From BAIKAL-G1 sp943369525 (GTDB lineage: Bacteria; Cyanobacteriota; Cyanobacteriia; PCC-6307; Cyanobiaceae): DNA of 64,000 nt. Of this stretch, positions 24,957 to 34,115 are shown one piece after another. Where the stretch lies: NCBI GenBank assembly GCA_943369525.1, contig CALRNL020000002.1, forward strand, positions 186,001 to 250,000. Reading direction: 5' to 3'. Position numbers and translations under genes: made by a program. A model generated the notes under the pieces. The model was not told the origin of the DNA. It ran no database searches and saw only the letters and a program-made list of their open reading frames with translations. How positions within the stretch are numbered: the stretch's first letter is position 1; each line of letters opens with the position of its first letter.

Positions 24957-25979
24957 TTAGGCCCCCTGACCCGCCCCCACCGGCGGTGCTTTGAAGGCCG
25001 CCGGGGTGCTGATCTCCAGGTCCATCCCTTCGGCGAGCAGGTGGCTTTCGGCCAGGGCGGAGCGGCGCACCAGGGCCAGCCCCACCGCAACCACCCCCGA
25101 CGGATCCGGGGCGGGCAGGCGCAGCATGGAGGTGATCACCCCGGCCCGGTCGCCGGCGGCGCTCAGCAGTCCCGTGCCAGGGCTGGGGGGATCGCGGTCT
25201 GGGGGACTTCCAGGGGGTGTCCCCGTCCCGTCGGCCCGCCAGATCCAGCGCCGCAGCTGCTGCTTGACGCCGTCGTAGGTGGCCAGTTTGGCCAGGGTTT
25301 CCTGGCCCACGTAGCAACCCTTGCTGAGGCTCACCCAGCCGGCCAGGCCCAGTTCAAAGGGATTGCAGCCGTCGTTGATTTCGCCCGGGGCGGCAGGCAA
25401 GCCCTGGCCCAGGCGCCAGAGATCCCAGCTGGCCTGGTCCAGGCGCGTTAGGTCAGCGAGCCAGTTCGGCCCGGTTTGGCCGGACCGCAGCAGCAAAGCC
25501 GGGCTGCCCGCCGTGCCGCCCAGGCTCACCGCCGGTTGGAGCTGCAGGCCCGCTCCCGCTGGCAAGGGCCGCCACTGGCCCGCTTCGCCGCTGGCAACCC
25601 CTGGCGGCAGGGGACCCGCCAGGCGCACCAGGTTGGCCGGTTGGGGGGCGTCTAGGCGCACCCGATCGGCCGGAAACAGGACCCGATCGAGGGCCTGGTG
25701 GATGGCGGCGCCCTCGCCCGCCAGCACCACCAGATCCAGGCCCGTGCCATCCACCAGGGCCAGGGCCAGGCCCCGCAGTCGGGCCGTGGGCGTGATCAGG
25801 CAAGTGGCCAGGCAGGCCCCTGGCGCGGCCATTTCAATCGCCTGGCTGCTCTGGCCATGCAAGAAGCGCTTGCTATCGGGCCCCTCCAGCCGGATCAGGC
25901 TCACGGGGCTTATCCAAACGGCCGGGCTGGTGGGCCCGCTCCAGGGATCCCGCTGGGGGAGGGCTTGGGGGCTGCTCAT
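24957..25979 (-). CDS. ygfZ: YgfZ/GcvT-like folate-binding Fe-S cluster protein
   Basis: 340 residues. The diagnostic KGCYVGQETLAKL motif, with the conserved Cys, identifies YgfZ/IBA57, which uses folate in assembly or repair of [4Fe-4S] enzymes. The N-terminal SLIRLEGPDSKRFLHGQSSQ matches the GcvT-like fold. A Pro/Asp/Gly insertion (TPPGSPPDRDPPSPGTG, near residue 260) is not expected in the family. The ATG overlaps the pyrE stop (ATGA), so the two genes are translationally coupled. ATG start at 25979 is well supported by that overlap. Confidence 0.92.
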   Translation of the reverse strand: MSSPQALPQRDPWSGPTSPAVWISPVSLIRLEGPDSKRFLHGQSSQAIEMAAPGACLATCLITPTARLRGLALALVDGTGLDLVVLAGEGAAIHQALDRVLFPADRVRLDAPQPANLVRLAGPLPPGVASGEAGQWRPLPAGAGLQLQPAVSLGGTAGSPALLLRSGQTGPNWLADLTRLDQASWDLWRLGQGLPAAPGEINDGCNPFELGLAGWVSLSKGCYVGQETLAKLATYDGVKQQLRRWIWRADGTGTPPGSPPDRDPPSPGTGLLSAAGDRAGVITSMLRLPAPDPSGVVAVGLALVRRSALAESHLLAEGMDLEISTPAAFKAPPVGAGQGA

Positions 25980-26566
25980 GGCTGCTGGCGGGCCGCGCTG
26001 GTGGCGGCTACCTCGTCCAGCAGGAACAGGCTGACCAGCTCCAGGCCGGCGGCGGCCATGGCCTGCTGGCCCCCTTCCTGGCGATCCACGATCGTCACGA
26101 CCCGGTTCACCGCATAGCCGGCCTGGCGCAGCTGGGTCACGGCCTTGAGCGAGGAGCCGCCCGTGGTCACCACGTCTTCCAACACGGTGATGGTGGCGCC
26201 GGGTTCGGGCAGGGGCCCCTCCAGCCAGGCGCCGGTGCCATGGCCCTTGGCCTCCTTGCGCACGATCAGGGCATCCAACTGGCGGCCGGCCAGGGCCGCA
26301 GCCTGGGCCACGCCACTCACCAGGGGATCGGCCCCCAGGGTCAGTCCTGCCACAGCCAGCGCCTCCGGCTCCACCAAATCCAGCATCCGGGGCGCCAGCA
26401 GGGCCAGCCCTTCGCCGCTGAGGCTCACCGGTTTGCAGTTCACGTAGTGGTTGCTGCTGCGGCCGGAGGCCAGGGTGAATTGGCCATGGCGGTAGGCCCG
26501 TTCGGCTAGCAGGTCAAGCAGGCGCTGGCGTTGGTCAGGGGCTGGGCTGGGAAGAAGGGGCGCCAT
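25976..26566 (-). CDS. pyrE: Orotate phosphoribosyltransferase
   Basis: 196 residues. The PRPP-binding motif VLEDVVTTGGSSLKAV is clear, together with FTLASGRSSNHYVNCKPVSL and VAGLTLGADPLVSGVA, all standard for PyrE. It forms OMP from orotate and PRPP in pyrimidine synthesis. ATG 26566 is the only good start. It overlaps ygfZ by 4 bases, a pairing also conserved in other cyanobacteria as far as I recall. The gene to the left on the other strand is divergent after 69 bases. Confidence 0.96.
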   Translation of the reverse strand: MAPLLPSPAPDQRQRLLDLLAERAYRHGQFTLASGRSSNHYVNCKPVSLSGEGLALLAPRMLDLVEPEALAVAGLTLGADPLVSGVAQAAALAGRQLDALIVRKEAKGHGTGAWLEGPLPEPGATITVLEDVVTTGGSSLKAVTQLRQAGYAVNRVVTIVDRQEGGQQAMAAAGLELVSLFLLDEVAATSAARQQP

Positions 26567-26635
26567 GGTTGCCTTTGGTGGCTGGCCTTTTCAGGGGTGT
26601 TTGATTAGTTTGCTGCTTAATCCTGCGGCGTACCG

Positions 26636-27328
26636 ATGGCCCGCTCCCCTGGCCTTAGCGCGCTGGTTCGTTCCCAATCCACCGCCAGCCTGCGGCCCAC
26701 CCGGAGCCCGGGCGTTGGCGAACCCCCCGGCAGCCGGTCAGGCCAACGCCCCGGGCTGGGCTGGCGCTGGGCGTTGGCCCTGGTCGGGCCTGGCCTAGGC
26801 GCAGCCGTGGTCCTGGCGCCCCCAGGGCCGGCCCTGGCCGGCTCGGTGGTCTGTGCCAGTTCCCTGGAGGCGCCCCTGCCGGTGAAGGGGGCAGCCCCTG
26901 GCACGCCCTCCGCCCTCACGCCGGTGCTGGTGACCCGTTGCGGACCCGTGGTGACCACGCCCCAGCTGGTGGAGCGCCGCGCCTACACCTGGACGGCCCC
27001 CTTCGCCCAGGGGGTTGACCTGGTGCACCAATTCACCGATGTGCTCGGCATCGCCGTGGCTGGCCGCGATGGCAGCACGGTGATGGGACTCGGGTTCCCC
27101 GACCAGAGCCTGATCTGGGATGCCACGGCGATCGGGGCGACGAACCGGGTGTTGCTTGACGCCCAGTCCAATTCCATGCCGTTCCGCACCGCCGATGTGT
27201 CCAACGGTTTCTGCTCCGCCCTTGCCCAGGGGAGCTGTGGCCTGCCAGGGGCTGGGGAACCGGACGCACCGGCCCCCAGGGCGATGGGCGTCGGCACCGC
27301 CCAGGCCCCGGTGCGGGGCCTCTGGTAG
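26636..27328 (+). CDS. Secreted or lumenal conserved cyanobacterial protein, unknown function
   Basis: 230 residues from ATG 26636. The first ~45 residues are Arg/Ser/Pro-rich, then a hydrophobic segment (WALALVGPGLGAAVVLAPPG) and an Ala-X-Ala-like PALAG site suggest export with a long n-region. The mature part has VVCASSLEAPLPVKG, VLVTRCGPVVTTPQLVERR and DVLGIAVAGRDGSTVMGLGF, which I recognise only as a conserved picocyanobacterial hypothetical. A C-terminal region has two Cys (GFCSALAQGSCG) that could form a disulfide. It ends 42 bases before tRNA-Met. Confidence 0.72.
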   Translation: MARSPGLSALVRSQSTASLRPTRSPGVGEPPGSRSGQRPGLGWRWALALVGPGLGAAVVLAPPGPALAGSVVCASSLEAPLPVKGAAPGTPSALTPVLVTRCGPVVTTPQLVERRAYTWTAPFAQGVDLVHQFTDVLGIAVAGRDGSTVMGLGFPDQSLIWDATAIGATNRVLLDAQSNSMPFRTADVSNGFCSALAQGSCGLPGAGEPDAPAPRAMGVGTAQAPVRGLW

Positions 27329-27370
27329 GCCAGCATGCCGAGGGCGCCCCTGCTGGGACGCCCCCTGTTC

Positions 27371-27443
27371 GGGGGTCTAGCAATCTGGTGAATGCAGCGA
27401 ACTCATAATTCGCCTTAGCCGGGTTCGATCCCCGGGACCCCCA
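27371..27443 (+). tRNA. tRNA-Met (CAU)
   Basis: Complete cloverleaf. The 7-bp acceptor stem (27371-27377 with 27436-27442) is perfect. The D-arm is GCA/TGC. The anticodon stem GCGAA/TTCGC encloses the loop CTCATAA with anticodon CAT. The T-arm CCGGG/CCCGG has the loop TTCGATC, and the discriminator is A (27443). No CCA is encoded. The Watson-Crick first acceptor pair argues for the elongator rather than the initiator tRNA; a lysidine-modified tRNA-Ile is less likely but not excluded. Confidence 0.93.
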
Positions 27444-27458
27444 TCCAGAGCCCGATCC

Positions 27459-28727
27459 ATGCTCTACCTGGCGCTGGCGGCATTGCTTGCCCTGCTGGCC
27501 TTCTTTGCCGCCGGGGAATTTGCCCTGATCCACCTGCGCCCCAGTCGGGTGCAGCTTCTGGCTGCCGATGGCCACCGCGGTGCCCGCTCCGTCGCCCGGC
27601 TGCAACACCGGCTGCGCCGGGCCCTGGTCGCCACCCAGCTGGGGGCAGCCCTGGCCCTGGTGGCCCTGGGCTGGGCTGGCCGCGGCGTGGCGGTGCGCTG
27701 GGATCCCACCGCCCAGCGGCCCTGGATCGACCTGGGCGTGTTCCTGCTGCTGGTGGTGCTTGCCACCCTGCTGGGCGGCTTGGTGCCCAAGGCCTGGGTG
27801 CTGCACCGGCCGGAAGCCTCGGCCCTGCGGCTGGCGCCCCTGCTCGAGGCCGTGAATGCCACCCTCGGGCCCCTGCTATTGCTGCTCGAACGCCTTGGCG
27901 ATGGCTTGTTGCGGCTGCTGGGGTTGCCGCGCAATTGGGATGAGTTGGTGCCAGCCCTGTCGGCCGGCGAGCTGGAAACCCTGATCGAGTCCAACAGCGT
28001 CACCGGGCTAATGCCCGATGAGCGCAGCATCCTTGAGGGCCTGTTCGCCCTGCGCGATACCCAGGTGCGCGAGGTGATGGTGCCCCGCAACGGCATGGTC
28101 ACCCTGCCCTTGGGGGTGCGCTTCGCCGAAATGATGGAGGCGGTGCATGCCACCCACCACGCCCGCTTTCCGGTGATCGGCCAGTCCCTGGATGACGTGC
28201 GCGGCATGCTTGACCTGCGGCGCCTGGCCGAACCGATCGCCCGGGGCCTGCTCCAAAGCGACACGCCCCTAGCCCCCTACATCAGCCCGGTGGCCCGGGT
28301 TCAGGAAACCGCCTCCCTAGCCGACCTGTTGCCGGTGATTCGCAGCGGCCAACCGCTGCTGGTGGTGGTCGATGAACACGGCGGCACCGAAGGTCTGGTC
28401 ACCGTGGCCGATCTCACCAACGAAATCGTTGGCGATGGCGCCGATGCCGAGAGTGCCGATGAGGACCTGCAGCAGCTGCGCGATGACAGCTGGCTGGTGG
28501 CGGGCGACCTGGAGATCGCCGAACTCAACCGCCAGCTCGACTTCAACCTGCCGGAGGCCGATGGCCACCACACCCTGGCGGGCTTTCTGCTCGAAAGGCT
28601 CCAGCACATCCCTGCCCCCGGCGAGAGTTTGCGCTGGCAAGGCCACCAGTTCGTGATCGTGGCCATGGATGGGCCGCGCATTGAACGGGTCCAGATCACC
28701 GCCCGCGGCCGCGAGCCGGCCAGCTGA
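27459..28727 (+). CDS. CNNM/CorC-type membrane protein with CBS domains
   Basis: 422 residues. The CNNM (DUF21) membrane domain is N-terminal, with helices such as LALAALLALLAFFAAGEFAL and VFLLLVVLATLLGGLVPKAW. A linker holds LMPDERSILEGLFALRDTQV and VMVPRNGMVTLPLG. A tandem CBS pair follows (VIRSGQPLLVVVDEHGGTEG, VTVADLTNEIVGD), then a CorC/HlyC C-terminal domain (FNLPEADGHHTLAGFLLERL). Such proteins are proposed magnesium or cobalt transporters or sensors. ATG 27459 lies 15 bases after tRNA-Met. Confidence 0.9.
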   Translation: MLYLALAALLALLAFFAAGEFALIHLRPSRVQLLAADGHRGARSVARLQHRLRRALVATQLGAALALVALGWAGRGVAVRWDPTAQRPWIDLGVFLLLVVLATLLGGLVPKAWVLHRPEASALRLAPLLEAVNATLGPLLLLLERLGDGLLRLLGLPRNWDELVPALSAGELETLIESNSVTGLMPDERSILEGLFALRDTQVREVMVPRNGMVTLPLGVRFAEMMEAVHATHHARFPVIGQSLDDVRGMLDLRRLAEPIARGLLQSDTPLAPYISPVARVQETASLADLLPVIRSGQPLLVVVDEHGGTEGLVTVADLTNEIVGDGADAESADEDLQQLRDDSWLVAGDLEIAELNRQLDFNLPEADGHHTLAGFLLERLQHIPAPGESLRWQGHQFVIVAMDGPRIERVQITARGREPAS

Positions 28728-28812
28728 TCGTCGATAATTGCGGCGCTGGCATCTAGGGAGCGCTTCCGTTGTTCCTCCGGCTGCCGTGATCCTCAACCCC
28801 GACCCCAGCGCC

Positions 28813-29805
28813 ATGAAGCCCGTCCGCGTTGGCGTCATCGGTATCGGCAACATGGGTTGGCACCACGCCCGGGTGCTGAGCCTGCTGCGGGATGCCGAAC
28901 TGATTGGCGTGGCCGATCCCGACGCCGTGCGCGGCCAGCTCGCCGTTGAGCAGTTCGGTTGCCGCTGGTTTCCGTCCTACACCGACCTCCTGCAAGAGGT
29001 GGAGGCGGTTTGTATCGCCGTGCCGACCCTGCTGCACCACCGCGTCGGCATGGCCTGCCTGCAGGCAGGCGTGCATGTGCTGATTGAAAAGCCGATCGCA
29101 GCCAGCCAGGAAGAAGCCGCCGACCTGATCCGGGCGGCCGAGGGCTCGGCCCGGCTCCTGCAGGTGGGCCATATCGAGCGTTTCAACCCCGCTTTCCGCG
29201 AACTCACCAAGGTGGTGGCCAACGAGCAGGTGGTGGTGCTAGAGGCTCGCCGCCATAGCCCCAATGGCGACCGGGCCAACGATGTGTCGGTGGTACTGGA
29301 TCTGATGATCCATGACATCGACCTGGTGCTGGAACTGGCCGCGGCGCCGGTGGTGCAGCTGGCGGCAGCCGGCGGCCGCAGTGGCGATGGCCCGATCGAC
29401 TACGTCAACGCCACCCTCGGCTTTGCCAATGGGGTCGTGGCCAGCCTCACGGCCAGCAAGATGGCCCACCGCAAGATCCGCAGCCTTAGCGCCCACTGCC
29501 GCGACAGCCTGGTGGAAACCGATTTCCTCAACCGCAGCCTGCATATTCACCGGCGCACCCACCAGTCCGTGTCCGCTGACCACGGTGAATTGCTCTATCG
29601 CAACGATGGCTTTATCGAAGAGGTGAGCACCACCTCGATTGAGCCCCTCTACGCCGAACTGGAGCACTTTCTCCAATGCGTGCGCGGCCGGGAAATTCCC
29701 GCCGTGGATGGCCTGCAGGCCTCCCGCGCGCTCCAGCTCGCCGACCTAATTGAGCAGTGTGTGGAGCAGCCCAACATCTGCATGACCCTGAGCTCCCCCA
29801 TCTAA
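28813..29805 (+). CDS. Gfo/Idh/MocA family NAD-dependent oxidoreductase
   Basis: 330 residues from ATG 28813; the frame is open back to 28738, but the Rossmann fold starts at VRVGVIGIGNMGWHHARVL. The signature EKPIAASQEEA carries the catalytic Lys, and VGHIERFNPAFREL with LDLMIHDIDLVLEL completes the family pattern. Members oxidise or reduce sugars, often UDP-GlcNAc derivatives (WlbA-like). The wecG-type gene nearby hints at polysaccharide synthesis, but the substrate is unknown. The last 60 bases overlap the end of the convergent GH15 gene. Confidence 0.92.
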   Translation: MKPVRVGVIGIGNMGWHHARVLSLLRDAELIGVADPDAVRGQLAVEQFGCRWFPSYTDLLQEVEAVCIAVPTLLHHRVGMACLQAGVHVLIEKPIAASQEEAADLIRAAEGSARLLQVGHIERFNPAFRELTKVVANEQVVVLEARRHSPNGDRANDVSVVLDLMIHDIDLVLELAAAPVVQLAAAGGRSGDGPIDYVNATLGFANGVVASLTASKMAHRKIRSLSAHCRDSLVETDFLNRSLHIHRRTHQSVSADHGELLYRNDGFIEEVSTTSIEPLYAELEHFLQCVRGREIPAVDGLQASRALQLADLIEQCVEQPNICMTLSSPI

Positions 29806-32800
29806 GGCTGGGTCGCCGATCTCGGGGTTGCTCCTATCGGTAGTGGCGTTGGTGGTGTCCACCTCTTGGGCTAGCTCACTTTTGGCCAGTTCCTTGAGGG
29901 CCAGCAGTTGCCAGCGCCGGCATTGGCCAGGCGACGAGATATAAAATCTGTCCCAGGCCTCAGCCTTGTGCTGGCCGTAGAGGGCGCTGGGGGTTTCGGG
30001 GTGTTCCTGTTGCCAGCCCACCCGCACGGCATGGCCGATCACCACATCGAGGGCCAGGTAGTCGTTGAAGTGCACCTCCGGGTTGGCGCCCACAAAGGCC
30101 ACCAGGGTCAGCAGGGTTTCGGTGCAGAGCTGGCGATATTCCGAAGCATCGATCTTGCTGAGCAGGTGTTCCACCAGGCTGGCGAAGTTGCGCTCGCCCG
30201 GGGTCTTCTCGCTCAGGAGGGGTCCGCTTTCGAGCCGGTTGCGGCGATCGAGCTTGTCGCCGATCACCAGGCCGTGGCAGTGGTGCAGCAGGTCCCAGAT
30301 GCCGGGGTAGAAATCGCGGGGCACCTGCTGCAGGGCCCCGAGCCGCTGGCGGTGTTGCAGCCAGCCGCTGCCGCGGGGGAGTTCTTCGAGGGGGTCGGGC
30401 ACCTCCCAGCGCACCCTGCCACTGACATGGAGCTGCTCCTTGCGTTGCAGGATGGCTTTGGCCTGGTCCACGTCGGTCAGCACGGCCCGCAGGCGCCGCC
30501 GGATCGCGTGGGGCGGCAGGCCGCAAAGGGCCTCGAAGGCTTCATCGGCGGCCAGGTCCTGCTCCGCCGCCAGTTCGCCAGTTAGCAGCAACAGCAATTG
30601 CCCCAGCTGCAGGGTGAGGCTGCCGCTGAGCAGGGCCGGCTCCAGCCGGGCCAGGCCATCAAGGGCTAGCAGTAGTTCCTGTTGCAGCATCCATTCGCGG
30701 CCGTCCACACCGCTGAAGCGCTCGATCATGGCGGCGATCGCCTGGCTGCCCTGGGGCTGGCTAATCAGGGAGTCGTGGGTGTAGTTGCGGCCCACGACCA
30801 CCTGCTTCTGGCGCACCAGCAGGTCGGTGAGGGCATCCTCCAACTGGGGATGGACCAGGCCGATCGTGCCGGCGCAACGGCGCACCACGGTCCAGTCTCC
30901 CTGGGCTAGGCCGCGGCGGTAGATCTCCTCCACCAGCAGCTGCAAGGAGACGCTGTCGCCCACGGCCGGCCCCTGCAGCAGGGCGTGGGGTCCCAGGCGG
31001 CGCACCAACTGCTCCAGCACCTCCGCCTGTTCGCCCAGGGAGGTGCTGCGCCAGAGCCGTTCGGCCAGGTCGGGGATCGGGATCTCCTCGAGTTCCTGCT
31101 CTTCTGAGGCGGTGAGGGGCTGTTTGCTCGTGCTGGCGCGCAGCAGCGGTCTGCCCTGCTGTCGGTCGCTGCTGCTCGGTTGGGCCTGGGCCGGCAGGTC
31201 CACCCAGCCGGCCAGGTCCTGGAGCTCGTCCAGGCGGCCCAGTTGCACCGGCACCCCCTCCAGCTGGCCCCTTTGCAACTGGGACCCGAGACGCAGGTAG
31301 GCCTCGGGCGCGCGCTGGAAGGGGCCTTCAGCCACGGGGATCAGGAGCAAGGGCGACTGGCTGTGGCGCCAGTGACGCTGCAGCAGGCGTAGCTCGGCTC
31401 CCACCGCATCGGCGAGCTGCTCCGGATCGTCGGAGAGGTAGAAGGTGCTCTCCTCAAGCACGGCAGCCAGGAACGCCAGCCGTTCGTCGCCGCAGCGATA
31501 GAGGCGGGCGGTGGCCATGGCTTCCATCCTTATGTCGGGATGGCCGCTCAGGCCCAGCTTTGGATTCGCCCCCACCGGCGCCAGTCGTTCGCTGAGTTCC
31601 CGGGAGCTGGCCACCCGCAGGCTGTCGGATTGATCGGCGCAAGCGCCAGGCGGTGTCACGGGCAGGCCCGCCTGGGCCAGGGCCTCGGCAATGGCGCCGC
31701 TGGCCGGCACCAGGGCCACCAGCACCCGCTCCGCCCCCAGGGGGCTGGCCAGGCGCCGGCCGCAGGGGTCCAGGTCTTCGGCCAGCAGCAGGCCCTGCAG
31801 CATCAGGTCCCCCAGCCAGGAGAGGCTCTGGGTCCAGAGCAGGGGCACATTCGGGTTGGCGATCCGCACCTGGCTGCCGGGCTGGCGCCGTTCGGCGCTA
31901 ATGGCCGCCTCCGGTACCAGGTAGAGCTCGGGCAGCAGGGGCACCCCCTCCAGGTCAACGGCCAGGCGGTCGAGCTGGTCGCGCCAGTTCCAGGCCTCCT
32001 GCCAGCGCCCTTCGCAGCAGGCCGTCACCAGCTCATAGGCAATGAACAGGGGCCATTCGCATTCGATGCTCTCGAATTGGGCCAGCTCTTCGCGTTGGTA
32101 ATGGAGTCGCGTGTGGTCCTCGATCACGGTCTGGTGACCATCGCGGCGGAAGCGCTTGTAGCCGTAGGGACCGCCCAGGTCCTGGCGGATCTTCTGGCGG
32201 GTGCGCTGCACTAGGGACGGGTTGTCCACGGCCCAGGCCGGGTAGCCGATCACCGCCAGGCAGGCGCTATCCACCTCCTTGCTGGCGGATTCCCGGGGCA
32301 ACAGGCTGCGCAGGGCCCGCCGCAGCCGCACGATCGCATCGTGGGGAATCTGTAGCCGGCAGCGGCCATCGCCATGGGGGCCATAGAGGTCGAGGCCATC
32401 GAGGGCTTCGAGGGCTGCTTTCACCAGGCCGATCGAGCTGGCATTGCGCTCCGGCAGGCCATGGTTGCCCTTGTCGCCCCGCTCCCAGATGCCGTAGTCG
32501 GCCACCCGGTAGGCGCGGCTCACGTAGTAAACGAGGTTCTGGAGGAAGTCGCGCTCGTGGCTGGTCTGCACCACCACCAGGCCCGAGCGGGTCAGCTGGG
32601 CCAGTTGCAGCAGAAAGAGGGCCGTGGCATCCAGCTGCAGGTGCCCCCAGCCGTCATCGGCCACCACCGGCTCGCCGCTGGCGGTGTCGAACTTGGCGTG
32701 GATCGCGTCGAGGGGCGCCAGGCTGGTTTTGAAGCGCTCCACCTTGGCGGCCTGGCGCAGCATCGCCGCCAGCAGGCCGCGCATCAGCTGCAACACCCGT

Positions 32801-33162
32801 TGCTCGAGCTCGAAGGCCCTGGTGTCCTCGCCGCCCAGGCGCCGGTAGGCCAGGGCTAGCCCCCAGACGCACTGGATCGAATAAACGCAGTCCCGCACCC
32901 AGGCATCGCCGTAGTTGCCATGCACGGTGTGGGCGGTGCTGGCCGGCAGCAGGCCACTAATCGGGTGCTGCCGGGCCAGGACCACGGCCTCGATTTGGGA
33001 ATCAAGAGCCTGCAGGGTTCGCCGGGCCTCGGCCGGATCCAGTTCCAGGGGGGCTTGGCGGGCGCCGGCGTTGGCCTGGGTGCTGCACTCCAGCTGGGGC
33101 TGGGCCGGGGTTCCGGAGACGGGCGAGGGGACCATTCCGGCGCGGGCCAGGTCGGGGGCCAT
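29746..33162 (-). CDS. Giant GH15 / phosphorylase b kinase regulatory subunit-like protein
   Basis: 1138 residues from ATG 33162; the frame is open to 33498, but those codons lie antisense to the divergent wecG gene. The N-terminal half has the GH15-like (alpha/alpha)6 toroid pattern of glucoamylase and phosphorylase-kinase subunits: AHTVHGNYGDAWVRDCVYSI, SIGLVKAALEALDGLDLYG and ECEWPLFIAYELVTACCEGR. The second half is all-alpha with no motif I know. Homologs are widespread in cyanobacteria, with unknown or polysaccharide-related roles. Catalytic carboxylates of GH15 were not verified. The C-terminal 20 codons overlap the oxidoreductase gene. Confidence 0.82.
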   Translation of the reverse strand: MAPDLARAGMVPSPVSGTPAQPQLECSTQANAGARQAPLELDPAEARRTLQALDSQIEAVVLARQHPISGLLPASTAHTVHGNYGDAWVRDCVYSIQCVWGLALAYRRLGGEDTRAFELEQRVLQLMRGLLAAMLRQAAKVERFKTSLAPLDAIHAKFDTASGEPVVADDGWGHLQLDATALFLLQLAQLTRSGLVVVQTSHERDFLQNLVYYVSRAYRVADYGIWERGDKGNHGLPERNASSIGLVKAALEALDGLDLYGPHGDGRCRLQIPHDAIVRLRRALRSLLPRESASKEVDSACLAVIGYPAWAVDNPSLVQRTRQKIRQDLGGPYGYKRFRRDGHQTVIEDHTRLHYQREELAQFESIECEWPLFIAYELVTACCEGRWQEAWNWRDQLDRLAVDLEGVPLLPELYLVPEAAISAERRQPGSQVRIANPNVPLLWTQSLSWLGDLMLQGLLLAEDLDPCGRRLASPLGAERVLVALVPASGAIAEALAQAGLPVTPPGACADQSDSLRVASSRELSERLAPVGANPKLGLSGHPDIRMEAMATARLYRCGDERLAFLAAVLEESTFYLSDDPEQLADAVGAELRLLQRHWRHSQSPLLLIPVAEGPFQRAPEAYLRLGSQLQRGQLEGVPVQLGRLDELQDLAGWVDLPAQAQPSSSDRQQGRPLLRASTSKQPLTASEEQELEEIPIPDLAERLWRSTSLGEQAEVLEQLVRRLGPHALLQGPAVGDSVSLQLLVEEIYRRGLAQGDWTVVRRCAGTIGLVHPQLEDALTDLLVRQKQVVVGRNYTHDSLISQPQGSQAIAAMIERFSGVDGREWMLQQELLLALDGLARLEPALLSGSLTLQLGQLLLLLTGELAAEQDLAADEAFEALCGLPPHAIRRRLRAVLTDVDQAKAILQRKEQLHVSGRVRWEVPDPLEELPRGSGWLQHRQRLGALQQVPRDFYPGIWDLLHHCHGLVIGDKLDRRNRLESGPLLSEKTPGERNFASLVEHLLSKIDASEYRQLCTETLLTLVAFVGANPEVHFNDYLALDVVIGHAVRVGWQQEHPETPSALYGQHKAEAWDRFYISSPGQCRRWQLLALKELAKSELAQEVDTTNATTDRSNPEIGDPALDGGAQGHADVGLLHTLLN

Positions 33163-33190
33163 AGATTCTCTCGCGCCGACCGTCGAGCCC

Positions 33191-33955
33191 ATGGCATCAA
33201 TGGCGACTGCCCATCCAAGCCATCCAGCCGGGTCAGGTCTGGGCACCAGCAACACCAAGGTGTGCGTGCTGGGGGTGCCCGTGGCGGTATGCCCCGACGT
33301 GTTCACGGCGGCTGTGGCCCTCCACCAGGGCGGCGGCGGCCAGATCGTCACCCTCAATGCCGAGATGACCATGGCCGCCCGGGCCGACCGGGCCCTGGGC
33401 GCGGCGATCGCCGCCGCCCAGTTGGTGATTCCCGATGGGGCCGGCGTGGTTTGGGCCCTGGCTCGCCAGGGCCGGCGCGTGCGCCGCAGCCCCGGCATCG
33501 AACTGGCCTGGCGCCTGCTGGAGCATGCCGCCCAGGCCCAGTGGCGGGTGGCGCTGGTGGGTGCCAGTCCCGAGGTGATGGCGGCCCTGCGTCAGCGCCT
33601 GGAGCTGCAGCTGCCCAGCCTGCAGGTGGTGCTGGCGGTGCACGGTTACCAGGAGCCCGGAACTTGGCCGGCCCTGGAGCAGCAGTTGCTGGCCTTGCAG
33701 CCGGATCTGGTGCTGGTGGCCCTGGGGGTGCCGCGCCAGGAAACCTGGACCCAGCGGCTCCACCAGGGCCGGCCGGGCCTGTGGATGGGGGTGGGCGGCA
33801 GTTTTGATGTCTGGGCTGGTGTCAAGACCCGCGCGCCGGAGTGGATGGGCCGGTTTCAGATCGAATGGCTCTTTCGCCTGATCCAGGAACCGAGCCGCTG
33901 GCGTCGCATGCTCTCGTTGCCCGCCTTCGCCTGGCAGGTGCTGCGCCAGGGCTAG
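33191..33955 (+). CDS. WecG/TagA/CpsF-family glycosyltransferase
   Basis: 254 residues from ATG 33191, divergent from the GH15 gene with 28 bases between starts. The family pattern is clear: QIVTLNAEMTMAARADRA, LVIPDGAGVVWALAR, ALVGASPEVMAALRQRL, LVLVALGVPRQETW and GLWMGVGGSFDVWAGVKTRA, ending in RLIQEPSRWRRM. Such enzymes transfer ManNAcA or related sugars to a lipid-linked acceptor in teichoic acid, enterobacterial common antigen or capsule pathways. A WecA-like initiating transferase at 51652 could supply the acceptor. The true start may be ATG 33200. Confidence 0.93.
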   Translation: MASMATAHPSHPAGSGLGTSNTKVCVLGVPVAVCPDVFTAAVALHQGGGGQIVTLNAEMTMAARADRALGAAIAAAQLVIPDGAGVVWALARQGRRVRRSPGIELAWRLLEHAAQAQWRVALVGASPEVMAALRQRLELQLPSLQVVLAVHGYQEPGTWPALEQQLLALQPDLVLVALGVPRQETWTQRLHQGRPGLWMGVGGSFDVWAGVKTRAPEWMGRFQIEWLFRLIQEPSRWRRMLSLPAFAWQVLRQG

Positions 33956-33974
33956 TCCAAGCCCTAACCACAAC

Positions 33975-34011
33975 AGAACCGGCCAGAAACCCTGGGTTTC
34001 TGGCCGGTTCT
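33975..34011. terminator. Long perfect inverted repeat between convergent genes
   Basis: 18-base arms (33975-33992 and 33994-34011) around a single central base, so effectively a 37-base near-palindrome. It lies between the stops of wecG (+) and psbK (-) and is thus best explained as a bidirectional terminator. No T-run flanks it. The arm does not occur elsewhere in the window as far as I could see. Confidence 0.55.
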
Positions 34012-34115
34012 CTAAACAACGAAATCAACCCTGAAGCTGGTTCAGGGCCCAAAAACTAGGGCCAAAAGGGGCGCGAAAGTCTTGCGCTTTGGAAACCCGG
34101 ATAGGGGCCTTCAGC

